In this document: positions 23,080 through 33,435 of the stretch, piece after piece
Position numbering within the stretch: the first letter of the stretch is position 1
Layout of the letters: the number at the start of each line of letters is the position of its first letter
NCBI RefSeq assembly: GCF_000764305.2
Contig: NW_025941620.1
Location: 62,001 to 126,000 of the forward strand
Direction: 5' to 3'
Length of the DNA stretch: 64,000 nucleotides
From: Hyalella azteca
Taxonomy: Eukaryota > Arthropoda > Malacostraca > Amphipoda > Hyalellidae
Position numbers and translations under genes: made by a program
Notes under the pieces: model-generated
The model's input: only the letters and a program-made list of their open reading frames with translations
What the model was told of the DNA's origin: nothing
The model's database searches: none

Positions 23080-25788
23080 GCTTGACCGGATGACAGCCAT
23101 ACGCTCACACGCGCAAGATAACACTTTGCTGATGAAACTTTTACTCTACGTTGTTCAAATTAAAGGTCGTGTGCAGAACCTACAGAAACTTGTGCACGAG
23201 AAGTTGTGTGTAATATTCGCTACAGGAAATCTCTTTATTTGCACGATACTTGTGGCTTCAAATAAAGCTCCGGGTTCATTTTTTGTAAGTGACTTATACT
23301 AACGGATCACGGTTAGCTCTTTAAATTGCATTTTGCACAGATGTTGAAATTTTTCATTTAATACGACATGGGATTATCTGGAAACGTCTTTTTTACCTTA
23401 AATTAGTGATTCAAATTGAATTATTTATGAGTGCCTTGTTACGTTTTCAGAATGAATCTTTGCTGCAAATCTTAGATAAAATATTTGCTTCTAATGAAAC
23501 GACAAAATCTCACGTATTTTCCTTTTCACGCATCTAACGTATTTTCTTGTCACGTATCTTACGCATTTTCTCCGTATAGACAACATTTCAAGATTAGTTT
23601 CACGTATCAAAAGGCTCGTGGACTTTAACCCAGTAAACCGATTTCTACGAAGCTCATCAGTATAGTTTTTAGGTGCCCTACATACCCATCGGAGCCGAGA
23701 ATAATACGATAAAATAGTTAGTATTTTGACATTAGTTCCTTATGCGTCTCCAATATTGAGGTCAGGGCTCGCCGACTGTTGTGGGCCGCTGCTGTCCAAA
23801 CAAGACAGAGCGCGTCGCCGACATGTCTTGTGCCTGACGTACGACAGGTACCGGCGGGTGGCCGCTGCAGTTGTTATACATAAACTAGGGACTATCTGAC
23901 ATACGCATAGAATTAGCTAGGTGGGAGACTGTATTATAGCTGACAAATTTTAACGAATTTTTTAAATAATTCATACGAGTTATTGACTGTATTTCTGTGT
24001 TATTGGGCTTTAGTTTGTATTAGCATTTATTAAATTTCTGCGTTCACTTCTTAATATCTTTCCGTTATCATGTCTCAACGAACTACATACATACAACGAA
24101 CATATTTATTTTCTCAATTACAAATTAGAACAAAATACTATATTAATCTATGTGGTATTATATTTTACCATAACTATAAAGTAGCACGCATCTATAAGAT
24201 TGCTTCATATAAGAGAGAATACCGAGCATGCACTACAGTATATGCCTTGTAACCGATTTCAGAAATGCGATCGTTCATTGATGCCAAGAACAACAATATT
24301 TACTGATGATAAGCTAGGTTGCTTTGGATCGAGGTTGTGATCCTTAATTTGTGATCAATTTGAATTGAAATTAATTAATAATCGAACTTGAGTTTTATAT
24401 TACAGCTACAGGCATCAGAACGTCGTAGCCTGAATGGTTGCTGGACAAACGAGTGATGTGAATTATCCAGGTGCTGAATTCTCTCCATCGCATGTGAAGA
24501 ATTTTGGCGTGAGATGCATAGGAAAGAGCGAAGCTTGAAATAGTGAAGAAAACACAATTTTACTATGTGTCTATAACGTTGATGAAATGCTTGAAAGCAT
24601 GTTAAACATTTATTCAACAGAGGGCCTTACATGTTTAAAATCTATTAATATTCATCGTAATTCAATACAGAGCTCAAGATAAACATAAAAAATATTACTC
24701 AGGTACTCGATTGTAAAATCTTCAACAGATTGTTGTTAATTTGTCTCGTGCATTATTTAAGGTATAATTATTTTCCGGTTTCTTAAGCAAGATTTTCAAT
24801 TTTTTCGACTTCTTGCTTTCGTGAACTAGTTTCAGCGTCGAAAAATTGAAATTTTCGTGAACTAGTAATTTTTTCGTGAACTAGTTTCAGCGGTTAACTT
24901 TTTTAAGAAATAAAACTAATCATCTTTACAAGTCAGGTGTGTGTTAACCAAATACCTCTAGGGCTATCACGTACCGGAAACGCTTCCAATGTAGGTACTA
25001 TGCAAAAATCGATGTTTACCAAAGATCAAAAACGCTTTGGATTTACCATGTAATCCTCATTCTAACCCGTGGAATCACACAATAAATTGGACACACAGAC
25101 TATTGGATCTACCATGACACAGACAAATCCGTCCAGCGGATCAACAATTGTAAACATTATTTCATCCACCACAATAAAAAATATTCCGCCGTTTTTCTCC
25201 TATTCAAAGACCACAGTGAACGACTTCTCAGTTCTGCGTAGACAAGATACGAGTCAACACATGATCTCTTGGCAATAAAATGCGCTTAACAGCCTTTAAG
25301 TGTACACATCGCCTTGACGCCTGCTCAGCGGGCCGCGAGACGATGTTCTTGTTTACATTCCGAGGCCCCGCAATTGCCAGTAAATTTATCGGATTTTTTT
25401 ACGAAGCTCTGCTATACAAATTCTGTCGGAATCCTGCTAATGTGGCATTTGATATCAAGGGGCCCAAATGCCGGGGAGACTCAGATATAGATACGGATCC
25501 TATAGCTGCAGTGTGGTTCTGCATGTATTGAACTTGTAGCACTCAATGCAATAAACTACCAAGTATTGTCTCTGTTTAGACGAATCAAGCTGTTTAACTG
25601 GACACTTATTACTAAGCTTTCCGTTGATAAAATTAGAATTCCTAAAGGATTAAAAATATTTAATTCGGTAATTTTTGACACGGTGAGTTAAATCTAGTAC
25701 TGTGGCATAGTACCTACAGTAGAGTAATATCGATCGGTGTTGAAGAATAGGCCACTTTTTTATGTTTTTGTTGAAGAATTGTCCTCAT
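23080..25788. other. Intergenic DNA, no supported gene
   Basis: A GC-richer patch lies at 23755-23875. TTTTCGTGAACTAGTTTCAG recurs two to three times at 24820-24890. Plus-strand frames at 25069-25278 and 25280-25531 are the longest, but they show no splice context or domain I recognise, so I do not call them. Confidence 0.4.
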
Positions 25789-26063
25789 TTGGCATGTCCC
25801 TATGTCTCCTGGAGATCTGGGGACTGGCATAAACCAGATCTCTCCAAAACTTGCGTTGATGCTAAGTAGCTGCAGATCATCCACCGGTTCATGCAGTGGG
25901 GGGCACGCCTAATCGAAACATAAATCTCTCCATGGCTTCATCTATGTTTTTTTAACGCGTTCATACTCTTAGCGTCAACGATGCCGGCAGGAAAGTTTGC
26001 TCCTATAGTGTCGGTGACTCGAAGCGAGAAGAAATGTTGTCGCTTGGATGTGTTGCACCGTAG
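25789..26063 (-). pseudogene. LINE reverse-transcriptase C-terminal remnant
   Basis: On the minus strand, 26063 to 25936 reads KRQHFFSLRVTDTIGANFPA followed by GIVDAKSMNALKKHR and a stop. This matches the characteristic tail of CR1/Jockey-type non-LTR retrotransposon polymerases, where KRxxFFSxRVVxxWNSLP is followed by VV(D/E)AxSxNxFKxxLDxxW. The usual tryptophan after RVxD is replaced, so it is decayed. The remainder down to 25789 is probably its 3' region. The 5' side is cut by the palindrome-rich repeat at 26064, so only the end of the ORF survives. The family assignment is from memory of the motif. Confidence 0.6.
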
Positions 26064-26213
26064 TTTTTAGCGCATTTTCTCATTTATGGAAGAAATGCAC
26101 TATTGTGCTCGCCATGTCCGTCCGTCCGACTGTCCGTCCGTGACTTCACGTTTTCGTCGACGAGAATATGCGCTCTCTGTCACTCGCTGCAGTGAGTACT
26201 GAGTTACATTTTT
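26064..26213 (-). repeat. Palindrome-rich dispersed repeat, copy C (inverted)
   Basis: Reverse-complement copy of 304-467 and 2356-2515. It shows AGCGCATTTTCTCATTTATG, TATTGTGCTCGCCATGTCCG, a GTCC-type run, TTTTCGTCGACGAGAA, and GCTGCAGTGAGTACTGAG. It abuts the LINE remnant, suggesting insertion into it. Confidence 0.78.
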
Positions 26214-27078
26214 TTAGTTAATAACTGTGGCCCATGGCGTGAGTTCTTGTTTCAAATTCTAGTAATCCTTCTTAAATTTTGTATAAACCATAAGTATACT
26301 AGTATACTCCAGATAGGTCGCCAAAGCGACGTCGATATCAAAGACTTTGAAGCTCATCTCGACCTAATCTCAAATCTTTATTCATATGCACTGCCTTTAA
26401 GCTGGAATTATTTTTTATGCGCGTTTTTTTTATCTCGACCAAATTTGTGTCTTTTTTTTATTGACCACACGGCGTTTCCAAACTCTGAGTTTTCGCAACG
26501 ATACCGTTGCGAAAAACAGCAGCTTCAATCACTTCTGCATCAAGACACCAGTGAAAGATATGTAATGATTTCACAAAACATTAATATTGATTATCGTTAT
26601 TGAACACTTCATCCCAATGTTCAAAATGTTGGCAAAGCATTTAGAAAATTAGCGTTTAAATTAGGTTCAAAATGTTTAAAAAACAATTGTTCAGGTACGT
26701 TATTTTATTGAAACCTAATAATAATGCCATCACTTCGTTCATAATTCAAGATATTCTGCTCACAGGGAAAAATAAATGTCACTCACTTAATTAAATAAGT
26801 ACTTAATTAATTTCATCAGCAAGATTTCGAAGAAAGAATATCTATCAAACATTTTAATTAAAGTAAAATTACCGAAAAATATGAGTCATTAACAACCGGT
26901 AATTGATTCATATCACAATTATAACTAATGTTTTCAAGGAGAAAACGGGCACAAATTTAGAAACACTTTATCAAGTGCCTCATACGATCTCTGTAATATT
27001 TTATATTGGGGTTACTACTATAAGCTTGTACGGTTATAGAACGGTTTATCTGACTTCACTTCTTTTACTTGTTTTATC
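26214..27078. other. Intergenic DNA with a weak exon-like stretch
   Basis: At about 26311, ATACTCCAG precedes a plus-strand frame reading IGRQSDVDIKDFEAHLDLIS. It looks coding but soon passes into T-rich sequence. No family recognised. The rest is AT-rich. Confidence 0.35.
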
Positions 27079-27318
27079 CCCTACTCTTCATCCTTCTATT
27101 TTTCAACCTTCATTTTCTTATCCTAATATTCCCGATCTTCCTATTCCCTGTTCTTCTATTCTTTATCCTCCTATTCCTCATCCTCCTATTCTTTATCCTC
27201 CTATTCCTTATCCTCCTATTCCTTATCCTCCAATTCCTTATCCTCCTATTCCTCATCCTCATATTCTTTATCCTCCTATACCTTATCCTCATATTCTTTT
27301 TCCTCCTATTCCAAATCG
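27079..27318. repeat. 15-bp pyrimidine-rich minisatellite
   Basis: About sixteen units of CCTCCTATTCCTTAT type. The plus strand is almost purely C/T plus A at fixed places, so the array is strand-asymmetric. It is open in several frames only because the unit is a multiple of three. Confidence 0.93.
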
Positions 27319-27393
27319 TTGTCACTAGGCAATAGATTTCGTCGACGCCCGCATGTTTTTCGTAAGCAAGCTTCAGTAAGCTTCAATGATGAA
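27319..27393. other. Spacer between two minisatellites
   Basis: Short unique stretch. No feature recognised. Confidence 0.4.
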
Positions 27394-27742
27394 ACTGTAG
27401 CGTCCATCCAAACTGTAGCGTCCATCCAAACTGTAGCGACCATCCAAACTGTAACGACCATCCAAACTGTAACGACCAAAAACTGTAGCGACCATCCAAA
27501 CTGTAGCGACCATCCAAACTGTAACGACCATCCAAACTGTAACGACCATCCAAACTGTAACGACCATCCAAACTGTAACGACCATCCAAACTGTAACGAC
27601 CATCCAAATTGTAACGACCATTCAAACCGTAACGACCATCCCAACTGTAACGACCATCCAAACTGTAAAGACCATCCAAACTGTAACGACCATCCAAACT
27701 GTAACGACCATCCAAACTATAACGACCATTTTAACTGGAACT
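27394..27742. repeat. 18-bp minisatellite, about nineteen units
   Basis: Units of CATCCAAACTGTAACGAC with an early subset CATCCAAACTGTAGCGTC and a few single-base variants. One shortened unit lies near 27476-27490. It stays open in all three minus frames (WSLQFG-type and others), which is a repeat artefact. Confidence 0.95.
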
Positions 27743-29305
27743 GAGGCCTGATACGCGGTTGCCAACGACAGAGACATGCTAATTAGCCTCCTATATTTGT
27801 GGACAAGTCACCCATTTCTGAAGTCAGGGCCATTTTACGAGCACTTGAGATTAGCGTTCAACTGACGGATCAAATAAAAAATTATATCGCGGTTAAATAT
27901 CTCAGAAAAAGTTACACATATTGGGCGCGTTGGTTCACATACAATCCACAATTTGTTTAAATATTGAAGAATTATTGAATGGTAATTAAAAGATAGTGAA
28001 TTTATCATCCAATCATTGATTTGTCGTCTTCATAAATAAGACAGACAGCGAGAAAAATAAATTATAATAATTCAAGTTTTTTTGTGAATTTATTCCTAAT
28101 ATAAGAGCATTGAAAAATATCGCCGATTACTCAGAAATTACTTAGCAATGATCGAAAGTAATCACGCTTCTGTATATCATAGCACTATTCTCAGCTCAAG
28201 AATTCGATCATTTAAAAATATTTGCGTAGAAAAAATATGAAAGAGACTTCTAGCAGGCTCATAATATCTTTTACGTAGACTTATTTAACTTATTTTGAAA
28301 CTTGCTTATATGCTTTCTTACAATTGCTTATATGCATAGCATATTTGCGTATTCGTTTTGCTTATATCATCCCTGTAGTCAGCCATTTTGTTATGGTGTA
28401 AAAGTTTCTCCATCTATGCTTTATGTTTATTTCTTTGTTCTTTAATAACAATATAAAAACCATTCATAATTTTGATACACAAGTGAGCGTTTCAATTGTT
28501 TAGTACATTTTAGCACAATAAAATTTTGCTTTTTGAATGCGAATTTTTCAAAGAAAATTGCCAAATGTAGCCATTGTTGATCTCAAACTTTTGCCGTAGA
28601 TCAGATATTTTGTGATTATTATGTATTATTTATTCGTTACTGTTTGGCACGGCTCCGCAACAAATGGTTACATGTTGTATAATAAATATTTGCATGGAGA
28701 ACATATTACTTTTCGCTACACAAAACTGCATTGAGAAAACGACAATTTCTGTCAATGAACCGGTTACCGATGAAACTTCAAGCACGATTTAAAGCTTGGA
28801 TAAATTATAAAATCATTTGTAATTTTATATCCAACATAAAATTTGGTATCATCAAAATTAAGATGGTTGTCAGCCATTAAATAGACATTAAACTAAGCTA
28901 AGTGTAAACTTTTCTCTAATCATTACAAACATTGTAAAGTTTTCAATTTAATCAGCGTTTAAATTTCGAGCAATGCATGATGTATCTTCAATTCAACGTC
29001 ATATATAACCGTTTTCAACCAAATTAAATGCCCGTAACAGTTCACTTATACCAGATTACATTCCAATTAAGGGATATAAATATATGGCCTGATGGCAGAC
29101 GATTGTAACCGATACATTTAAGACACCAGTGCCTCTGATTGTACAATTTAAATATTTTTTCAGTTGTAAATCCTTCATAATACTCTGAAGGGAGGGGCTA
29201 GAATATCTTGATGTGAAGGTCGTAATTTGAAAGACCTTGCACAGATGTACTACCGAAGGCCACGATAGCCGCAGTGCAAAAAACTGAAGGTTGTTTTATT
29301 ATACA
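27743..29305. other. AT-rich DNA, no gene seen
   Basis: No gene, RNA or repeat recognised. Confidence 0.45.
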
Positions 29306-29485
29306 ACGAATTGGGGATGTGATGCAACGAACTGGAGGATGTGATGCAACGAACTGGAGGATGTGATGCAACGAACTGGAGGAATCTGATGTAACGAACT
29401 GGAGGATGTGATGCAATGAACTGGAGGATGTGATGCAACGAACTGGAGGATGTGATGCAACGAACTGGAGGATGTGATGCAACGA
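29306..29485. repeat. 22-bp minisatellite, left part
   Basis: About eight units containing GAGGATGTGATGCAACGAAC, interrupted by one variant (GAGGAATCTGATGTAAC). It ends exactly at the single N at 29486. The same unit resumes at 29716. Confidence 0.95.
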
Positions 29486-29715
29486 NAGCTATGGAAAAAT
29501 ATATGTTCAGATTTGAAATGCCTAGCTCCTTATCGAACCCGGTGGAAGTCTAGTAGCTACTTCAAACTATCGCCAGTCATGAAAAGATCCGATCAAATGA
29601 TACGAGTTTAGATCTATGAACAAGGCACGAAAAGGAAAAGAATCGGCGACAGGCCACATCAGGCCTACATTTCAGCGCCGACATCACTATGTTATGTTAT
29701 GTTATGTTATGTTAT
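29486..29715 (+). mobile_element. SINE-like retroposon with pentanucleotide tail, copy 1
   Basis: From about 29548 the order TAGTAGCTAC, ATCGCCAGTCATG, AAAAGATCCGATC, GAATCGGCGACAGGCC, GGCCTACATTTCAGCGCCGA is shared with 43585-43795. It ends in a (TATGT)n run, as SINE tails often do. It lies inside the 22-bp minisatellite and abuts the single N. No tRNA-like head could be verified. Confidence 0.6.
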
Positions 29716-29808
29716 GCTACGAATTGGAGGATGTGATGCAACGAACTGGAGGATGTGATGCAACGAACTGGAGGATGTGATGCAACGAACTGGAGGATGT
29801 GATGCAAA
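29716..29808. repeat. 22-bp minisatellite, right part
   Basis: Four more units of the GAGGATGTGATGCAACGAAC array follow the SINE-like insert. Confidence 0.93.
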
Positions 29809-30066
29809 AAATACATTTTTTCTGGAGCAAAGAACATCTATTCCTTTCAAATCGAGTATCGACTATGAGTTGACTCTTTTAAAGTAATGCACTTACAAAA
29901 AATGTTTGAATGAAAAATTAGCTTAAACATATCATTTTAACTCCATATCATGTGCAACGGGTGCTTTTTAGCAGAAAAACGATGTGCTCTACATTGTTCT
30001 ACATATTGACAGGAAAAATTTACGCATTACGAACTTTTAATCTAAGTAATTAATTCTAATATATGC

Positions 30067-30290
30067 AGGCAGTCATCCAATTTAATGGACATTAGCGATT
30101 CTCAAGTTTTGTATGCAGAATCACCCTATAAAGCCTCCATAGAATCCTTCTTATCGCATTCCACTACAATTAAGGCGGCAGGCGTCGAGGTTTCGATAAA
30201 CAACGAAAAACTACTGCCTGGAATTACCCAAAAAATCGATCTTAAATCACGAATAAGTGTTGGAGAATTTAATGATGTTCAGATTAAAGA
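30067..30290 (+). CDS. Exon-like segment, duplicate 1
   Basis: It follows an acceptor-like AATATATGCAG. The frame is open from there and reads QSSN, then MDISDSQVLYAESPYKASIE and GVEVSINNEKLLPGI, up to AAAGAG followed by GTATTC, a possible donor. It has about 74 codons with a regular polar/hydrophobic alternation, as in beta-rich extracellular or scaffold domains. I do not recognise the family. The closely similar copy at 31159-31382 keeps both borders, which supports real coding history. A terminal exon candidate lies downstream at 32184-32308, but the phases do not join directly, so another exon would be needed between them. Confidence 0.5.
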
Positions 30291-30304
30291 GGTATTCTAC
30301 TGAT

Positions 30305-30405
30305 GCAGACGGCGATTGCCCAAAAGATCGATCTTAAATCACGAATAAGTGTTGGAGAATTTGATGATGTTCAGATTAATGAGGTATTCTACCGATGCAG
30401 ACGGC
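30305..30405 (+). pseudogene. Partial extra copy of the exon 3' end
   Basis: Immediately after the first exon-like segment, ATTGCCCAAAAGATCGATCT through TTAATGAGGTATTCTAC repeats the last part of the exon and its donor-side flank. This is a small internal duplication lacking the exon start. It is closer to unit 2 at the ATTGCCCAAAAG phrase. Confidence 0.8.
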
Positions 30406-30609
30406 GGTTACGTAATGTAACATTTTCGATTTAACTGCCACCTTTCAAACCTTAGCTCTTTAAATTGTCAGTCAACGTATTGATGTTGTTTAAAACGTAA
30501 TTTGAAGGCGTTCTCTGTTAAAAAATATGTCGCAGCCTGACGAAGATTGCGAACATACATCCTAATCCTGCATCAATTAACATGATTTAATCATATTGGT
30601 TGGTACAAG

Positions 30610-30972
30610 AACATAAAGTGAGGGAAAATGGAGGTAAAATCGAAAATTTCGAAAAATTTCGGACAAAATGCTCCAACACCCACAAAAATGAGAAATTCGA
30701 AAAACCCCACCATCAGTTTGTAGATATGGTCTTTACGCATCGAATGATATGTGTTTCGATGTTGTAGCTTGAAAATCCTAGGAGGAGACAGGTTTTCGAA
30801 AGTAACTCTTTTTCGCCGTTTTCTAAGAATTTCACGTCTTCTTTTAATTATTTTCGAAAAATTGACATGAATAAAACCTGCGTTATCTTAGGGTTTACAC
30901 ATGTGTACCAAATTTCAAATCGATCCGTTTGTAAATAACCGAGATAAAATTTACCCCAGACGCTCCCCTTAA
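30610..30972. mobile_element. TTAA-element relative at the duplication junction
   Basis: It shares with 4577-5328, in inverted sense, ATCGAATGATATGTGTTTCG, TGTAGCTTGAAAATCCTAG, an ACACATGTGTACCAA block and the end GCTCCCCTTAA. Only the right end is clean (TTAA at 30969-30972). The left border is uncertain. Confidence 0.55.
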
Positions 30973-31625
30973 AGTAATGAACGTCTAGAAAAACTGCTTG
31001 AATGAAAAATTAGCATAAACGTATCATTTCAACTCAATATCATGTGCCACGGGCGCTTTTTGGAAGAAAAACGATGCGCTCTGCATTGTTCTACATATTG
31101 GCAGGAAACATTTACGCATTAAGAACTTTTAATCTAAGCAATTAATTCTAATATATGCAGGCAGTCATCCAATTTAATGGACATTAGCGATTCTCAAGTT
31201 ATTTATGCAGAATCACCCTATAAAGCCTCCATAGAATTCTTCTTATCGCATTCCAGTACAATTAAGGCGGCAGGCGTCCAGGTTTCGATAAACAACGTAA
31301 AACATCTGCCTGGAATTGCCCAAAAGATCGATCTTAAATCACGAATAAGTGTTGCAGAATTTAATGATGTTTAGATAAAAGAGGTATTCTGCTGATGCAG
31401 ACGGCGGTTACGTAAGGTAACATTTTCGACACAACTGCCACCTTTCAAACCATGACACTTAAAATTGTCAGTCAACGTATTAATGTTGTTTAAAACTTAA
31501 TTTGAAGTCGTTCTCTGTTAAAAAAATATGTCGCAGCCTGACGAAGATTGCGAACATACATCCTAATCTGGCATCAATTAACGTAATTTGATCATATTGG
31601 TTCGTACAAGAACATTAATGTGTCA
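30969..31625. repeat. Large tandem duplication, unit 2
   Basis: Diverged copy of the first about 740 bp of unit 1, from TTAAAGTAATGAACG through GTACAAGAACATTAATG. Divergence is scattered across exon-like and flanking parts. After 31625 the sequence is unique. Confidence 0.85.
31159..31382 (+). pseudogene. Exon-like segment, duplicate 2, with nonsense codon
   Basis: Same borders as 30067-30290 (TATATGCAG acceptor side, GAG then GTATTC donor side). The frame reads MDISDSQVIYAESPYKASIE and onward. Near the end a CAG codon is TAG, so a stop precedes the last codons. Replacements such as E-to-Q and E-to-V are scattered. This is probably a non-functional duplicate, unless the stop is an assembly or allelic error. 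Confidence 0.55.
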
Positions 31626-31845
31626 TTTACATAGTAAGGTTCTGTCGTTCTATATGTTTGTGCCGGAACGTCTTTTCATCCTTTTAGTTTAAAAACGGAA
31701 TATCCTTTCATCATTTCTGCTTTTACAGGAACATTGTCTTTGTGCTTCTAATTAATAAAAAAACCTTACTCTATCGATCGTCATTGACGCCTGAAACTCG
31801 AGTACGTGTATTCAAAAGCACTTAACTCACGGCCGCTCTATTAAA

Positions 31846-32002
31846 AGGGTACTCGATTTAGGGGCACTCGAATTAAAAGCACTCGATTTAATTAAAGGGC
31901 ATTCGATTTACGAGCACTCTACTTACGGCCTCTCTATTCACTGACACTCTATTTATGGGCACTCTTTTTACGGGCACTCTTTTTACGGGCACTAATTTCA
32001 AA
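31846..32002. repeat. Degenerate CACTCGATTTA tandem
   Basis: Units of about 16-18 bp such as GGGCACTCTTTTTACG, GCACTCGATTTA and CACTCTATTTATG repeat about nine times with heavy variation. A similar CACTC-rich phrase occurs at 34150-34230. Confidence 0.7.
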
Positions 32003-32183
32003 GCATGAGGTTCCAGAACAAACCAAACGGATGACTCTCGAATGATTGCATGAGAGTTCGAGTTCCTCCACTGCAATGCTCACAGCTCTATTACTTTCAA
32101 ATTATTGGTTAATTTACGATTTCAGTAATCAAATAATATAATATTGCTAAAAATTAACGGAATGTACTTTTTGTATATTTCAG

Positions 32184-32308
32184 TGTCACTGAGACGGGAC
32201 CGACCAATAACACTTGCTGCTAAACAATACGCTGTACAGCTGTGCCAGTGTCACATCAGCTGTCACGAAACATACCTTCTGTCCTGCCCGAAATGTGGAA
32301 TCTTCTAA
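32184..32308 (+). CDS. Possible terminal exon with a Cys/His cluster
   Basis: A strong acceptor-like sequence (TTTTTGTATATTTCAG) is followed by two bases and 40 codons ending TAA at 32306-32308. The peptide ends LCQCHISCHETYLLSCPKCG-IF, with C-x-C-H-x3-C-H and C-P-x-C spacing that would suit a metal-binding tail. The other two frames close quickly, which supports this one. It could be the last exon of the gene represented by 30067-30290, about 1.9 kb upstream, but the reading phases do not match directly. No protein family recognised, and no poly(A) signal was clearly identified. Confidence 0.42.
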
Positions 32309-33106
32309 CTTGCTCTTCAACACTAATTTTTCCCAGTTTATTTTAGAGGTATATTCTTCATGAGCAGATATTATACGTGGTCACATGAAATTTTGAGCTG
32401 CATTTTTCTCTTTTCATTTATTATATTTATTTATAATTTATTATATTTAAAATTTATTATATTTATTTTATATTATATTTATGTTCGATCAATGATTTTT
32501 ACAAGCTTGATCAATTTATTTAATAAATAACAATTTTTTAATAATTGTAAAAGAATAGTCGGATGATAATGGTCGACGCTGGTAGATCAAAAGGAAGATT
32601 TCAAAAAGAAACTTTAATGCAGTAATTAAAAAAGTTGTGACAATTTCACACAATCGAGGAAACTACGGTGAAAAAATAATAATTCTGAGAACTTTTATTT
32701 TAAGTTTAACCAACAAAGCTTTGAAGAACATTCATGTTTGTTGAGAGTTTTCTTGAGATGAAGATTGAAGTGCCTTTGAAAAGTTCGAAATGATTCTTTT
32801 TCGTTTGCTGTATCCTCAGGTTGAATTTAATTAACGCAAATTGTTTCAATGATCGAAAGCTCATTGCAGGTGGTTAGTTGGAAAACAGGGTGACGAAAGG
32901 GTAACGTCAAAAATAGTAAAGAAAAGCAGGCCAATCGCTGTATCGGGATAACTGGATACGGTTGAAGAAATGGATTTATATTAAGAATAGACCAATTAAA
33001 TGCTGAAAAAATATTCATATATATAACACGAGAAAACCGAGACAATTTTATGAAGAACCTACCAACCTGAGGTTTTATTGCCCAGTGTGATTGAACACTT
33101 TTAGTA
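32309..33106. other. AT-rich DNA, no gene seen
   Basis: A TTTATTATATT-type simple repeat lies at 32405-32480. No gene recognised. Confidence 0.45.
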
Positions 33107-33144
33107 CTGTCTCTTATACACATCTAGATGTGTATAAGAGACAG
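33107..33144. other. Tn5 mosaic-end junction (library artefact) 1
   Basis: CTGTCTCTTATACACATCT joined to its reverse complement. This is the circularisation junction adapter of Nextera mate-pair libraries, built from the 19-bp Tn5 mosaic end. It is not genomic, and sequence on the two sides need not be adjacent in the organism. Confidence 0.97.
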
Positions 33145-33236
33145 ATGTTTAGCAAGAAAATGTTTTTTCAAGTCCCATTCTGTGGCGAAAGCATAATTAC
33201 ACTCAAGAGCACTGAAAAAATTTCTCTGTTGAATGT
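33145..33236. other. 92-bp fragment between two adapters
   Basis: Bounded on both sides by junction adapters, so its true genomic position is unknown. Confidence 0.85.
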
Positions 33237-33274
33237 CTGTCTCTTATACACATCTAGATGTGTATAAGAGACAG
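33237..33274. other. Tn5 mosaic-end junction (library artefact) 2
   Basis: A second exact 38-bp palindromic adapter junction. Confidence 0.97.
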
Positions 33275-33344
33275 CTATACAACGATACGAGAGTGTATTC
33301 TGCTGTCAGAAAACCGTCAGTAAAGTCAGTCATTAAAGGCGAGT
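33275..33344. other. 70-bp fragment between two adapters
   Basis: Another short insert between junction adapters, with uncertain placement. Confidence 0.85.
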
Positions 33345-33382
33345 CTGTCTCTTATACACATCTAGATGTGTATAAGAGACAG
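33345..33382. other. Tn5 mosaic-end junction (library artefact) 3
   Basis: A third exact 38-bp adapter junction within 280 bp, implying that chained mate-pair fragments entered the assembly. Confidence 0.97.
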
Positions 33383-33435
33383 ACATTAGACTAACGACAA
33401 CAACATTGAGCCGCCATCTCACTTGCCACCTTCGA

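Larger units (their letters stand above)
29879..30968. repeat. Large tandem duplication, unit 1 (with exon-like core)
   Basis: Unit 1 runs from TTAAAGTAATG at 29879 to the next TTAAAGTAATG at 30969. It shares with unit 2 the blocks AAACGATG(T/C)GCTCT, TATATGCAGGCAGTCATCC, the exon-like segment, and TCGCAGCCTGACGAAGATTG. Unit 1 also carries an extra partial copy of the exon end (30313-30405) and TTAA-element sequence at its right side. Confidence 0.85.

Noticed and set aside
32827..33123. Minus-strand 98-codon frame starting MCIRDS
   Set aside because: Its start lies inside a Tn5 mosaic-end adapter, so the frame is artefactual.
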